64,000 nucleotides of DNA from SXTU01 sp964496695 (GTDB lineage Bacteria; Verrucomicrobiota; Verrucomicrobiia; Limisphaerales; SXTU01), in contig CAZCBE010000006.1 of the NCBI GenBank assembly GCA_964496695.1, forward strand, positions 57,717 to 121,716, read 5' to 3'. The position numbers were made by a program, and so were the translations under genes. This document shows, in pieces, positions 1 through 10,012 of this stretch. Within the stretch, counting starts at the first letter, position 1. Each line of letters opens with the position of its first letter. The notes under the pieces were generated by a model. That model was not told the origin of the DNA. It saw nothing but the letters and a program-made list of their open reading frames with translations, and searched no databases.

Positions 1-70
1 GAGAGTTGAGAGCAATCTCACTCCCGCCGAGCGCGACTCTCAACTCTCAACTCAAACAACTCTCAACTTC
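1..70. repeat. Short-period CTCAACT word repeat before atpC
   Basis: The word CTCAACT recurs several times (about 40-70) and its complement GAGAGTTGAGAG lies at 1-12, so the gap before atpC is an inverted pair of short-period words. It runs to within a few bases of the atpC ATG and leaves no Shine-Dalgarno sequence. The same architecture occurs in many other gaps of this window. Confidence 0.7.
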
Positions 71-72
71 CC

Positions 73-483
73 ATGGCCGCGACACTCAAACTCGAAATCG
101 TCACCCCGGAGGCGAAGATCTACTCCGAGGACGTGGACATGGTCACGCTCCCCGGCGTCGAGGGTGAGATGGGCATCTACCCGATGCACATTCCGCTCAT
201 GACCCAGATCGCCCACGGCGAGATCATCGCGCGCAAGGGCGGCGTGGACTACTTCCTCGCCACCGGCGAGGGCTTCGTGCAGATCACCGGTGACCGCGTG
301 GCCGTCCTCACGGACATGGCCATCAAGGCGGATGACATTGACGAGGCCAAAGCCGAGGAAGCCCGCAAGAAGGCCGAGGCCCGGCTCTCGGAGAAGCTCA
401 CCGACGAGGAGCAGGCCACCGTCCAGGCGGCGCTGCTCCACTCGCTCACGCAGCTCAACGTCAAGCGTCGCAACCGCCGCTAG
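73..483 (+). CDS. atpC: ATP synthase F1 epsilon subunit
   Basis: 136 aa, a normal length for the family (E. coli 139). The epsilon subunit sits in the central stalk of F1Fo ATP synthase, couples gamma rotation and can inhibit ATP hydrolysis. Residues 1-85 match the N-terminal beta-sandwich (opening KLEIVTPEAKIYSEDVDMV, then PGVEGEMGIYP), and 90-136 form the charged helical hairpin. The gene is normally last in the atp operon, so atpD is expected just left of the window. A rho-independent terminator follows 24 bases after the stop. The ATG at 73 is the only reasonable start, although no Shine-Dalgarno is visible. Confidence 0.96.
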   Translation: MAATLKLEIVTPEAKIYSEDVDMVTLPGVEGEMGIYPMHIPLMTQIAHGEIIARKGGVDYFLATGEGFVQITGDRVAVLTDMAIKADDIDEAKAEEARKKAEARLSEKLTDEEQATVQAALLHSLTQLNVKRRNRR

Positions 484-506
484 ACGCACTGCTGAGCAAA
501 CTTCGC

Positions 507-532
507 AAAGGGGGCGCAATCAGCGCCCCTTT
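507..532 (+). terminator. Rho-independent terminator of the atp operon
   Basis: GGGGCGC (511-517) pairs with GCGCCCC (523-529) around a 5-base loop, and AAA/TTT flanks extend the stem. It ends the ATP synthase operon. Confidence 0.75.
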
Positions 533-576
533 AGCTTTTCGGCTCCTGTTCCTTCCGTGAACCGGTGTAAAAGAAG

Positions 577-659
577 GAGCGGGATTAGGATCAGGATCAC
601 GAGCAGGAAACACCGAGACGCCGCTGCTCCTGCTCATAATCCTGATCCTAATCCCGCTC
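577..659. repeat. Long inverted repeat, 32-nt arms
   Basis: Arms 577-608 and 628-659 are reverse complements with two mismatches around a 19-nt loop. The core word is GAGCGGGATTAGGATCAGG. A degenerate single copy of the same word lies near 8889-8920, so this is a dispersed family. It follows the atpC terminator and appears non-coding. Confidence 0.8.
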
Positions 660-715
660 TTCCCATTTCATTGGGCGGCATGAGGCTTGAGACGCGCCGC
701 CGGTTCCCGACCGGG

Positions 716-729
716 GGACAGGAGTGTCC
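716..729 (-). repeat. GGACA-GGAG-TGTCC hairpin past the PPK2 stop
   Basis: A small stem-loop with flanking G/C pairs, 8 nt past the stop codon of the minus-strand PPK2 gene. The same hairpin lies past the stops of the genes ending at 53823 and 59517. It may act as a 3' processing or termination element. Confidence 0.55.
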
Positions 730-737
730 CCTTCACG

Positions 738-1532
738 TCACTTCACTCTGAACTTCCGCAAATCCACCTTCGGCTTGGGCCACTTAAGGTCCCACTCCTC
801 CATGGTCGCGACCACCGTCCGGGCAATTGCGTAGTCGCGGAACCACTTCCGGTCGGCAGGCACGATGTGCCAGGGCGCCCATTTCGTCGAAGTCTTGTTC
901 AGCACCACCTCGTAGGCCGCCATGAAATCGTCCCAGCGCTCGCGCATCGCGAGGTCACCGGGCTCGAACTTCCAGTTCTTCGCCGGGTCGTCGAGCCGCG
1001 TCTGCAGGCGCTCGGCCTGTTCCTCGTGGCTGATGTGGAGGAAGAATTTCAGCAGCGTGTAGCCGCTGTCCGTGAGCATGCGCTCGAAGTCGTTGATGTG
1101 GTCGTAGCGCGGCTTCCACACCTCGGGCGGCTTGAGGTTCATCACGCGCACCACCAGCACGTCCTCGTAGTGCGAGCGGTTGAAGACGCCGATGCGGCCA
1201 AAGCGCGGCACCGCCTGGTGGACGCGCCAGAGATAGTCGTGCGCCAGTTCGAGCGCGCTCGGGGCCTTGAACTCGACCGTCTCCACGCCGGCCGGCTCCA
1301 CGAACTCGAAGAGCCGCCGCGCGGTGCCGTCCTTGCCGCTCGTGTCCATGCCCTGCAGCACGATGATGAGGCCGCGGTTGGCGTTTGCAAAGAAGAGGTC
1401 CTGCAGTTTGCCGAAGCGCTCCAGCAGCCGGTCGGTCTCCATCACCGTCGGGGCCTTCTCCAGGCCGTCGCAGTAGCGCGGGTCGAAATCTCGCAGGCGA
1501 ACCTTGCCGGAAACGCGAATCGGTTGTGCCAT
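738..1532 (-). CDS. Polyphosphate kinase 2 family protein
   Basis: 264 aa, cytoplasmic. PPK2 enzymes transfer phosphate between polyphosphate and nucleotides. The Walker A loop GMDTSGKDG is at 61-69 and the lid/Walker B region NRSHYEDVL at about 118-126, followed by the family's KWAPWHIVPADRKWFRDYA near the C-terminus. The length fits single-domain PPK2 proteins. Whether it phosphorylates NMPs or NDPs (class I, II or III) cannot be read from the motifs with certainty. It is monocistronic and convergent with atpC. Confidence 0.93.
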   Translation of the reverse strand: MAQPIRVSGKVRLRDFDPRYCDGLEKAPTVMETDRLLERFGKLQDLFFANANRGLIIVLQGMDTSGKDGTARRLFEFVEPAGVETVEFKAPSALELAHDYLWRVHQAVPRFGRIGVFNRSHYEDVLVVRVMNLKPPEVWKPRYDHINDFERMLTDSGYTLLKFFLHISHEEQAERLQTRLDDPAKNWKFEPGDLAMRERWDDFMAAYEVVLNKTSTKWAPWHIVPADRKWFRDYAIARTVVATMEEWDLKWPKPKVDLRKFRVK

Positions 1533-1962
1533 GCGCCGAGTGTGCGCAAAACGGGGGCGGAGGCAATCCTGCTGGTGAACGAGTCGGGCTCAGCGCGCTG
1601 GATTTGAACTGGGATTTCTGCCCGCAAAACACGCGAAATGACGCGAAAAGTAAGCCCTTGAACTGGCGTTAAAGGGCGCAGGGATGCAAACCTGAATCCA
1701 GCAGTTGGAAACGGACAGGTGCTGGAAACCACTGACCTGCACTAACCTGCACTGATGGGAAAGGACTTTGAGCAGCAGTTGAAAGTGCTGCAAGCCACGT
1801 CCCGTATTAGTGCCGGCTGGCGAGGACGCCCGCGCCCGAGCGGATGTCCGAGTGCGACCGGTCGTTTGGCCGTAGCTCGCCACTGTCCCCCGAGTGTGCC
1901 CGGTCGGTTTGGGGCGGCGGTTTTCTGGTTGCGCCGTTTACCGGCAGGGGTAGCCTGCGATC
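1533..1962. other. Intergenic, no gene seen
   Basis: A 430-bp gap between divergent genes, so promoters for PPK2 and the secreted protein are expected here. Short-period word repeats are visible: ACGCGAAATGACGCGAAAAG near 1630-1650 and CTGCACTAACCTGCACTGA near 1736-1754. No convincing ORF or structured RNA was found. Confidence 0.5.
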
Positions 1963-2610
1963 ATGAAAACCACCCTTCGTCCCACGCACTCCCTTGTCCT
2001 TTTGTTGTTCGTCCTTTGCACCGCGCTGGCCATGCCCGCGCTGGCGCAAAAGAAAGCGTCCACCGACCTGTCCGGTTTCCCGCTGTGGTCGGCGAAGAAA
2101 AACCCGCTCACCGGGCCGTTCATCCCCGGCCTGAACGCCGCGCTCCTGCTCTCCACCGAGCAGGCGGACAAGCTCTGGGCGGCGCGTGAAGAGACCGTGG
2201 CCAACGAGAAGCTTCAGAAGCTCGGCGCATCCATCAAGCAGAACCCGAACGCCTCGGAGGCGGACCGTGAAACGGCGCGCAAGGCGCAAGAGGAGGCGCG
2301 CGATCAATTCAAGAACCGCATCGCCACCATTCTCACTTCGGAACAGCTCAAGCTCATCGCAAGCATCAATACGGTCTTTGAGGAAGTGGCCGCTGCGACG
2401 CACGAGGCGTATGGCGACCGGTTCGCCCAGTTGAAGGGCGACAAGGCGGGCTGGCAGGAACTCCAGAAAGAGGCGACCGAGAAGGCCCAGAAGGATTTCA
2501 AGACCCGGCTCGAAGGGATGCTCAGCAAGGACCAGTGGGCTGCACTGAACAAGGCCGCCGAGGCCGAGGCTGCCGTGGCGAAGAACTCGGTGAAGGTGAA
2601 GAAGAACTGA
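1963..2610 (+). CDS. Secreted helical protein, unknown function
   Basis: 215 aa. A signal peptide spans about 1-28 (hydrophobic LVLLLFVLCTALAMPALA, then QKK). The mature part is alanine-, lysine- and glutamate-rich and predicted largely helical. It has two similar segments, one around LSTEQADKLWAAR and one around LTSEQLKLIASI, a spacing like periplasmic Spy/LTXXQ-type proteins where LT-x-EQ motifs recur. A metal-stress or chaperone role would be inference only. I do not recognise the family firmly. Confidence 0.75.
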   Translation: MKTTLRPTHSLVLLLFVLCTALAMPALAQKKASTDLSGFPLWSAKKNPLTGPFIPGLNAALLLSTEQADKLWAAREETVANEKLQKLGASIKQNPNASEADRETARKAQEEARDQFKNRIATILTSEQLKLIASINTVFEEVAAATHEAYGDRFAQLKGDKAGWQELQKEATEKAQKDFKTRLEGMLSKDQWAALNKAAEAEAAVAKNSVKVKKN

Positions 2611-2707
2611 GCCAGTCAAGCCTGCGTGGGGTGGAAGCGCAGCGCCGTCGGTTTGCTGGGCCGACATGGTGAATCGGCCCGGAACCCTCGCGTCGAATTC
2701 TCGCCGC

Positions 2708-4828
2708 ATGATTCACCGTTCCCCGCCTGCATTGGTCACGCTGTTGTTCGTGATCGCAGGCATGCACGCGAGCGCCGCTTCGCTGTGGGCGGCGGCTTAT
2801 CTCTCCCATCCGCCGATGCGCGCGCTGCCTGTCGCCGGCGACCGTCCGCTGGGACAAGGCCCGGCCCGGTTCGTGGACGCGGCCAAGGGCGATGATGCGA
2901 ATGAGGGCACGCAGGCGCGGCCCTGGAAGTCGGTGGCCCGGGCACTCACGCAGGCGTTGAAGCCGGGCGAGTCGCTCGTGCTGCGCGGCGGCATCTACGG
3001 CGAACCGATCACTGTGGGTGCGACCGGGACCGCGGAGCAGCCGGTCACGATCCGCGCCTTCCCCGGCGAACTGGTGGTGCTCGATGGCGGACTGCGGGAG
3101 TTTCGCGAGCAGCCGGCCACGGCGTGGGAGCCTTGCCCGGGTGGAGTGGACGGCGAGTTTCGCTCCACGCGGAGTTATCCCGGGCTGGCGAGCACGGAGA
3201 AAAACCACGCGCATGTCTGCGGCAACTTCGCCGACTCGATGATCCCGCTGCACGCGTATCGCTTCCGGGGCGACTTGCAGACGACGAACGAGTTTTGGAA
3301 CGTCGGGCCCAAGATGAACGCCGAGGAGGGCATCTATTGCGGGCCGGGGCTGTGGTATGACCTGACGACGCAGCGCATCCACATCCGGCTGGCGCCCACG
3401 CGGCTCGCGGGCCTGGGTGCGGACAGCTATCGCGGCGAGACAGACCCGCGCAAGCTGCCGCTCATCATCGCGGGCGGGCTGGAGCGGGTGCCGCTGCGCA
3501 TCACCAACGCGCGTCATCTCCGGGTGCAGGACCTCGTGGTGCGCGGCGCGCGGACCTCGTCCGTCGAGGTGACCGGCTCGGCGCACATCGAGCTGGACCG
3601 CGTGACGGCATATGGCGGCGCGAACCCGATGCGCGTGTCCGGCACGCGTGGCTTCCGGCTGCTGCACTCGGCCTGTCGCGGGATTTCCGCGCCGTGGTCG
3701 TGGCGCGGGAGCCAGAAGTATCGGGGCTTCGAGGGGAATTTGTTCTCCGCCGGGAAGTATGGCGGCGGCAACGAGGACTTCGAGCTGGCTTACAGCGAGT
3801 TCACCGACGCGCATGACAGCGTGTGGATCGGCGACGTGAAGAACCTCCGCTTCCATCACAACCTCCTCGACAACGTGAACGACGACGGGCTGTTTCTGAC
3901 GGCGCACACGGACGAGGCGGGGGTGGTGTGGGGCGGCCCGATCTACATCTATCAGAATGTCCTGAGCCGCTGCCTCTCCAGCCTGGCGTTCGGCATCGGG
4001 AGCGGGAAGCAGACGCGGACGGGCGCGGGCGTGTATGTCTTCCGCAACGTCTTCGACCTGCGCGAGCCCGTGGCCTACCACCGGCCGGCCAGCGCGGCGG
4101 AGTCCCAGGAGCTTGGCTCCGCTGGCCGCGTGTGGGGCGAGCACGGCAGCCCGGTCTGGGAGCCGCTGTTCTTCTACCACAACACGGTCATTACCCGCGA
4201 ACCGGGCTTCCGGGACATCTACGGCGCGGGCCTGGCTGGTCACGTGTCGCGCACGCAGCGCCGGGTGTTCAACAACCTGTTCGTGCAGCTTGAAGGCCTG
4301 CCCGGGCAATCCTTGCCGCAGGCACTGCCAGCACCGCCGGCCCCCAAAGCCGCCGCGAAGGCCGAGTCGCTCGATCAGCTCCTGCTGGACTCGCCCACTG
4401 AGGCGGCGAAGCGCGCCGCGCTGGCAGCGGCCAAACCAGCGGCCAGCGCACCCGTGCCGCCCGTCGGCCCGCTGCCGGACTTTCAGGCGGATGCGAATCT
4501 GCACTGGAGCGTGAAGGACGGGGCAGGGGGGAATGACTTCCTCGCTGCGTTTCGCAAGTCACCGGTGTTCAAGGCCAGTCAGGTGCAGTATCCGCCCGGG
4601 TGGGGCGCGACGGATCGCTTCGCTGATCCGCTGCTGGCTGCGTTGCCGCCCGACTGGCGCAAGGCTTTGGACGTGCGTCTTCAGGCGGACAGTCCCGCCG
4701 TGGATGCGGGCATTACGCTCCCGGCCAACTGGCCTGACCCGATGCGCGCACAGGACAAAGGGCGGCCTGATCTCGGAGCGGTGCCGTTGGGTAATGAATG
4801 GTGGAAGGTGGGGCTGCGCGCGAAGTGA
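2708..4828 (+). CDS. Secreted right-handed beta-helix protein
   Basis: 706 aa from the ATG at 2708, which directly precedes a signal peptide (SPPALVTLLFVIAGMHASA). An in-frame ATG at 2666 would add only 14 residues of basic sequence. After the leader, RFVDAAKGDDANEGTQARP and RGGIYGEPITV are the typical opening of DUF1565/pectate-lyase-like parallel beta-helix proteins, followed by many short strand repeats (HHNLLDNVNDDGLFL, HNTVITREPGF). A proline/alanine-rich linker follows at about 540-590. Such proteins bind or cleave polysaccharides outside the cell; no catalytic set was identified. Monocistronic. Confidence 0.85.
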   Translation: MIHRSPPALVTLLFVIAGMHASAASLWAAAYLSHPPMRALPVAGDRPLGQGPARFVDAAKGDDANEGTQARPWKSVARALTQALKPGESLVLRGGIYGEPITVGATGTAEQPVTIRAFPGELVVLDGGLREFREQPATAWEPCPGGVDGEFRSTRSYPGLASTEKNHAHVCGNFADSMIPLHAYRFRGDLQTTNEFWNVGPKMNAEEGIYCGPGLWYDLTTQRIHIRLAPTRLAGLGADSYRGETDPRKLPLIIAGGLERVPLRITNARHLRVQDLVVRGARTSSVEVTGSAHIELDRVTAYGGANPMRVSGTRGFRLLHSACRGISAPWSWRGSQKYRGFEGNLFSAGKYGGGNEDFELAYSEFTDAHDSVWIGDVKNLRFHHNLLDNVNDDGLFLTAHTDEAGVVWGGPIYIYQNVLSRCLSSLAFGIGSGKQTRTGAGVYVFRNVFDLREPVAYHRPASAAESQELGSAGRVWGEHGSPVWEPLFFYHNTVITREPGFRDIYGAGLAGHVSRTQRRVFNNLFVQLEGLPGQSLPQALPAPPAPKAAAKAESLDQLLLDSPTEAAKRAALAAAKPAASAPVPPVGPLPDFQADANLHWSVKDGAGGNDFLAAFRKSPVFKASQVQYPPGWGATDRFADPLLAALPPDWRKALDVRLQADSPAVDAGITLPANWPDPMRAQDKGRPDLGAVPLGNEWWKVGLRAK

Positions 4829-4870
4829 TGCCCAGTCCCGGTGAGTTGTTCGTGTTAACCGAAGCGGCGT

Positions 4871-4950
4871 GGTAGGGCGCGTCTGTCCCCAGCGCGCCGC
4901 TTGGGCGTCCGAAGGGTTCAGCGGCGCGCTGGGGACAGACGCGCCCTACC
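4871..4950. repeat. Perfect 30-bp inverted repeat
   Basis: Arms 4871-4900 and 4921-4950 are exact reverse complements around a 20-nt loop and would form a very stable hairpin between two convergent genes. It could end transcription from either side. No U-tract is present. Confidence 0.85.
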
Positions 4951-5006
4951 AGCACCGGTGAACTGGGACCATCCGGTGCATAGGGAAGGGGAATGACGAC
5001 GGCAGC

Positions 5007-5107
5007 GTGGCGCGCGGCGTTCACGCCGCTTCATCGTCCGAACGCACCGGCGTGTAGGATTACCAAAGTGGGAGGCACGTTGAAGCGGCATAAATGCCGC
5101 GCGCCAC
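5007..5107. repeat. Imperfect 31-bp inverted repeat (GCGCGGC type)
   Basis: The arm starting GTGGCGCGCGGCGTTCACG at 5007 pairs with its near complement ending at about 5107. Each arm itself contains a small palindrome. Half-copies occur near 32755-32780, and the same GCGGC-palindrome style ends the elements at 41722 and 53577. Confidence 0.7.
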
Positions 5108-5118
5108 CGACTCGCCAC

Positions 5119-6603
<1,485 letters not shown>

Positions 6604-6660
6604 GGAAGTGGAGGGAGTATGGCGTTGCCAAAGGGGCAGGCAAGTCTGCCGGATGCGCTT

Positions 6661-6823
6661 TGGAGTGCGGCGAGTTCTCGCCGTCAACGGATGGTTGCGT
6701 GCATTTGCAGGGCGGCAGTCTTGGCTGCGCGAGCAGGGACGTGCTGAGGCGGACGGGGCTGTCCTGGACTTCGACGGCGACAAGTCGCCTGCGGAAAGCG
6801 GGGACGAGTCCCCGCACTCCATA
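6661..6823. repeat. Palindromic element with TGGAGTGCGG ends
   Basis: It begins TGGAGTGCGGCGAG and ends in the complement CCGCACTCCA, with an internal GACGGCGACAAGTCGCC block. A relative lies at 49748-49940. No target duplication is recognisable. Confidence 0.6.
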
Positions 6824-6964
6824 GCGGGCGGGTCGCACGGTAGCGGTGGTTCGGAAGCCGTTGAAACGGCTCGGATTGGGGGGCTGACGCCTACACCCGG
6901 CTGAAGCCGGGTGCTAATGAGATGCGGGCAAAGGTGGGTTCGCGTCTCAACACAGCTTGGTTGG

Positions 6965-7250
6965 GGGCGCATCTCAGTATCTTGCACCCCGCGAAGCCAC
7001 CCCGAAGTCTGGTCCGTTCAGGAAAGTCCGGACCGATAGAAGTCGCGCCAGCGTCTGGAGTGCGGTGTCTTTCAGCACCGCTTTATCCCGTGCCAAGGGT
7101 GTTGGCCATCTCGCAGCCGCTACGTGCGCCCACCGAAAGCGGCGGTGAAACACGCCGCACTCCAGACGCTCCGCGCCGCCGGAGCCGGTGGCCCTCACGA
7201 CCGCCGCTGGCCAGGGTGGAATCTTGGTTGCCAGAAACTGAGACGCGCCA
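6965..7250. mobile_element. TIR element with GGGCGCATCTCAG end
   Basis: The left end GGGCGCATCTCAGTATCTTG at 6965 is mirrored by TGCCAGAAACTGAGACGCGC at about 7229-7248. The same end type bounds the 450-bp element at 41963. The interior (7030-7192) has its own about 30-bp inverted repeat and is closely related to 61475-61640. No 9-bp duplication could be matched here, so the copy is old or rearranged. Confidence 0.55.
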
Positions 7251-7376
7251 GCACTGTTTCTGCCTTTGCCGGTGCTTGACGGGTAGATGCCGCCTCCCTA
7301 GTCTGCCAAGCTCTTTGCCTCGCCCGCAGGCGCTCGTGTCGGCGGCCAGGCAGAGGGTGAACCCAGAAAGATTGTC

Positions 7377-8708
7377 GTGAACGTAACTGTCGAAACTCTC
7401 GGCCCGTGCAAAAAGCTTCTCCGCGTGGAAGTGGACGTCGCGGCGGTGGACGCCGCCTTTGACTCCGTCACCAAGGAATTTCAGCGCCATGCCCAGCTCC
7501 CCGGCTTCCGCGCCGGCAAGGCCCCGCGTGACATGATCCTCAAGAGCTTCGGCTCGCGCATTGACGACGAGGTGAAGAAGAAGCTGATCCCCGACTCCTA
7601 TCAGAAGGCGCTGGAACAGCAGAAGATCCGCGCCGCCGTGTATCCCGACATTGAGGAGATCCAGTTCGGGCGCGGCCAGGTGCTGCAGTTCGCGGCCACG
7701 GTGGAGACGCAGCCGGAGTTCGAGCTGCCGGAATACAAGGGCCTCAACGTGAAGCGGGAGTCCGTGGTCATCGGCGACGCCGACGTGGACAAGGCGCTCA
7801 ACGTCCTGCGCGAGCAGCGCACGGATTACAAGGACGTGACCCGGCCGGTCGCCGTCGGCGACATCGCCGTGGTGAACTACACGGGCACCTGCGACGGCAA
7901 GCCCATCACCGACACCGCGCCGACCGCGCGCGGCCTGACGGAGCAGAAGGCTTTTTGGCTCCGCTGCGAGCCGGGCCAGTTCATCCCCGGCTTCACGGAG
8001 CAGCTCCACGGGATGAGCGCCGGCGAGAAGCGCACGGTGAACGTGGATTTCCCGACGGATTTCGTGGCCGCCCAGCTCGTGGGCAAGAAGGGCGTGTATG
8101 AAGTGGAGCTGGTGCAGGTGAAGGAGCGCCTCCTGCCCGAGGTGAACGATGAGTTTGCCAAGAGCTTTGGCGCCGAGAGCCTCGAAAAGCTCCGCGCCGG
8201 CATCAAGGCGGACCTCGAAGCCGACCGCAACTCGAAGGCCTCCCGCGCCGTGCGCGACCAGCTCATCCAGGTGCTGCTCAGCAAGGTGAGCTTCGACCTG
8301 CCCGAGTCCATCGTGCTGCAGGAGACGCGCAGCGTGGTGTATAACATCGTCCAGGAAAACCAGCAGCGGGGCATCCCCAAGGAAGCCATCGAGCAGCAGA
8401 AGGACGCGATCTTTGCCAACGCCAACGCGAGCGCGAAGGACCGCGTGAAGGCGATGTTCCTCCTCAACCGCATCGCCGAGAAGGAAGGCGTGAAGGTCGA
8501 GCAGCAGGAGATCCTCGAGCGCGTGCAGGCGATGGCGCAGCAATATCAGATGCCCATCCAGAAGCTGATCAAGCAGCTCGAGGAGCGCAACGGATTCGGC
8601 GAGATCCACGAGCAGATCCTCGTGGGCAAGGTGCTGGATTTCCTCCAGCTCCAGGCGAACGTCGAGGATGTCCCGGCGAGCGCGCCGGCCCCGGCTCCGG
8701 CAGCCTGA
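7377..8708 (+). CDS. tig: Trigger factor, ribosome-associated chaperone
   Basis: 443 aa, normal for the family. It binds ribosomal protein L23 at the exit tunnel and folds nascent chains. The ribosome-docking loop LPGFRAGKAPR is at 41-51, a PPIase-like FKBP domain at about 155-245 (VVNYTGTCDGKPI), and the helical C-terminal arms after that. The tail is proline/alanine-rich. The start is GTG at 7377, where homology begins. tig is often followed by clpP/clpX, but here a strong terminator follows directly, so it is monocistronic. Confidence 0.96.
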   Translation: MNVTVETLGPCKKLLRVEVDVAAVDAAFDSVTKEFQRHAQLPGFRAGKAPRDMILKSFGSRIDDEVKKKLIPDSYQKALEQQKIRAAVYPDIEEIQFGRGQVLQFAATVETQPEFELPEYKGLNVKRESVVIGDADVDKALNVLREQRTDYKDVTRPVAVGDIAVVNYTGTCDGKPITDTAPTARGLTEQKAFWLRCEPGQFIPGFTEQLHGMSAGEKRTVNVDFPTDFVAAQLVGKKGVYEVELVQVKERLLPEVNDEFAKSFGAESLEKLRAGIKADLEADRNSKASRAVRDQLIQVLLSKVSFDLPESIVLQETRSVVYNIVQENQQRGIPKEAIEQQKDAIFANANASAKDRVKAMFLLNRIAEKEGVKVEQQEILERVQAMAQQYQMPIQKLIKQLEERNGFGEIHEQILVGKVLDFLQLQANVEDVPASAPAPAPAA

Positions 8709-8738
8709 ACGGCCGGCGGCGAAACAATTTGAAACGCG

Positions 8739-8767
8739 AAAGCGGCGGTCAATGACCGCCGCTTTTT
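8739..8767 (+). terminator. Rho-independent terminator of tig
   Basis: AAAGCGGCGGTC pairs with GACCGCCGCTTT around a 3-nt loop and ends in a run of T. Confidence 0.9.
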
Positions 8768-8774
8768 GCTTTTA

Positions 8775-8998
8775 GTAGCAGCCGAGGTGAGGAGGCTGCT
8801 ACGGTGGATTTTACCTGTGCTCGATGTAATTCGGTGACCGGCCAACCACGCCGGACGACACCTCTCACCCTGAAACGGAAGCCAAGGAAGAGCAGGATTA
8901 GAATTACGAGCAAGAGCAGCCGTGGCGCAGGCTTTTGCAGCTTCGTTTCACCGAAATCAGCGAAGAGTCAGATGGAGCCTCCTCACGTCGGCTGCTAC
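8775..8998. repeat. Inverted repeat with GTAGCAGCCGASGTGAGGAG arms
   Basis: Arms 8775-8797 and 8976-8998 are reverse complements at 22 of 23 positions, flanking 178 nt that contain a GAGCAGGATTAGAATTACG word. The left arm also forms its own hairpin (8775-8802). A related single arm lies at 25023-25046. Confidence 0.7.
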
Positions 8999-9002
8999 CG
9001 GG

Positions 9003-9746
9003 TCACTCCTGCAAGGACGCGAGGACCTCGGGGTCGCGGACGTCCACCCAGCGGCCGGCGATCTGGAGGCCGGCCATCTGGTGCCCGGCGGCGAGCATGG
9101 CGGTGAGGGCGTCGGTCAGCTCGTATTCGCCGCGCGGGGATTTCTGGAGCCGGGCGGTGAACTCGAAAAGGACGGGGTCGAAAAGGTAGATGCCGGCGTT
9201 ATACCAGGCGGTCTCGCCGGACTTCAGCCGGCCTTGCTGGCGGAGTTCGTCGAGCTGGGCGGCGCTGGGTTTCTCGACGAGGTGGTTCAGGCAGAAGGCG
9301 TCGTCGAAGAAGAACAGGCCACCCTTGGTCACGTCCTCGCTGCCGGTGACGGTGACGAGGCCGGCAAAATTGCCGCTGCTCCAGCGCTTGAGCATGTCGG
9401 CGTAGGTCTCGGGCTTCACGAGGATGTCGCCGTAGGTGAGGAGGAAGGGCTCGGAGCCCGCGAAGGTCTTGGCCAGCTCGGGGGCCTTGCCGGTGCCGTC
9501 CTGGACGACCTGGCGCACGTAGCTGATGCGCGCGCCGAACTGGGAGCCGTCGCCGAAGAAGCCCTCGACGACTTCCGCGTGCCAGCCCGTGACGATGCAG
9601 AACTCGCGGATGCCCACGCTGAGCAGGCCCTCGACGATGTGCTGGAGGATGGGCTTCCCGTTGACCCGGAGCATGGGCTTGGGGATTTCGTTGGTGAGGT
9701 CGCGCATGCGCGTGCCTTTGCCGGCGGCGAGGATGACAGCTTTCAT
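9003..9746 (-). CDS. Sugar-phosphate nucleotidyltransferase
   Basis: 247 aa. The Rossmann-like NTP_transferase signature is at the N-terminus (LAAGKGTRMRDLTNEIPKPM, residues 6-25), followed by YGDILVKPETYADML for the metal-binding Asp and LVEKPS for substrate contacts. It would activate a sugar-1-phosphate with NTP, as in RfbA/RfbF/MurU-type enzymes. The sugar and nucleotide cannot be told from sequence. The start at 9746 is fixed by the conserved MKAVILAAG; the longer open frame crosses non-coding DNA. Confidence 0.88.
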   Translation of the reverse strand: MKAVILAAGKGTRMRDLTNEIPKPMLRVNGKPILQHIVEGLLSVGIREFCIVTGWHAEVVEGFFGDGSQFGARISYVRQVVQDGTGKAPELAKTFAGSEPFLLTYGDILVKPETYADMLKRWSSGNFAGLVTVTGSEDVTKGGLFFFDDAFCLNHLVEKPSAAQLDELRQQGRLKSGETAWYNAGIYLFDPVLFEFTARLQKSPRGEYELTDALTAMLAAGHQMAGLQIAGRWVDVRDPEVLASLQE

Positions 9747-10012
9747 GAAGGGTAACGGGCGGTGAACTGTGGCGGGCAAACCTCTGCCGACAGCACCATG
9801 CGGGGAGAGGATAGTTTCCCGGGGCGGGGCGGGGAAGGCTAAATCCGGGGGGCTGAACCATGTGGCCGAATGGGGGAGCGGGCCATTTGCGCCACGCAAT
9901 AGCTTTTGGACGTCGGAGGGGCGAGGGTCGCGGGGTGCCCCGAGGAGAAGGGGAAACCACGAATGGACACGAATCTGAAGGCGGGTGGGTCGAGGAACTC
10001 AGAAAGATGGGA
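9747..10012. other. Repeat-rich gap, left part
   Basis: No gene. The stretch ends with ACCACGAATGGACACGAATC (9956-9975), a short-period word found again inside both copies of the 270-bp duplication. Confidence 0.5.

Larger units (their letters stand above)
6604..7376. other. 773-bp repeat-filled gap
   Basis: This gap between divergent glpK and tig holds no credible gene. It contains two palindromic element remnants (6661-6823 and 6965-7250, annotated separately) joined by a short region with CGGCTGAAGCCGGGTG hairpins. The promoters for both flanking genes must lie at its edges. Confidence 0.6.

Noticed and set aside
2522..4504. Long minus-strand open frame (660 aa) antisense to the beta-helix gene
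   Set aside because: Arginine/alanine-rich composition of a GC-rich shadow frame with no domain; the plus-strand protein has a leader and beta-helix repeats.
6604..6987. Extension of glycerol kinase upstream of 6603
   Set aside because: Conserved GlpK start is at MKHILALDQG; the rest is palindromic repeat.
6965..7250. Target-site duplication of the 6965 element
   Set aside because: Flanks CTTGGTTGG and GCACTGTTT do not match; element reported without one.
7083..8609. 508-aa minus-strand open frame over trigger factor
   Set aside because: Antisense to a clearly real tig gene; composition (His, Leu, Arg, Gly rich) is a GC artefact.
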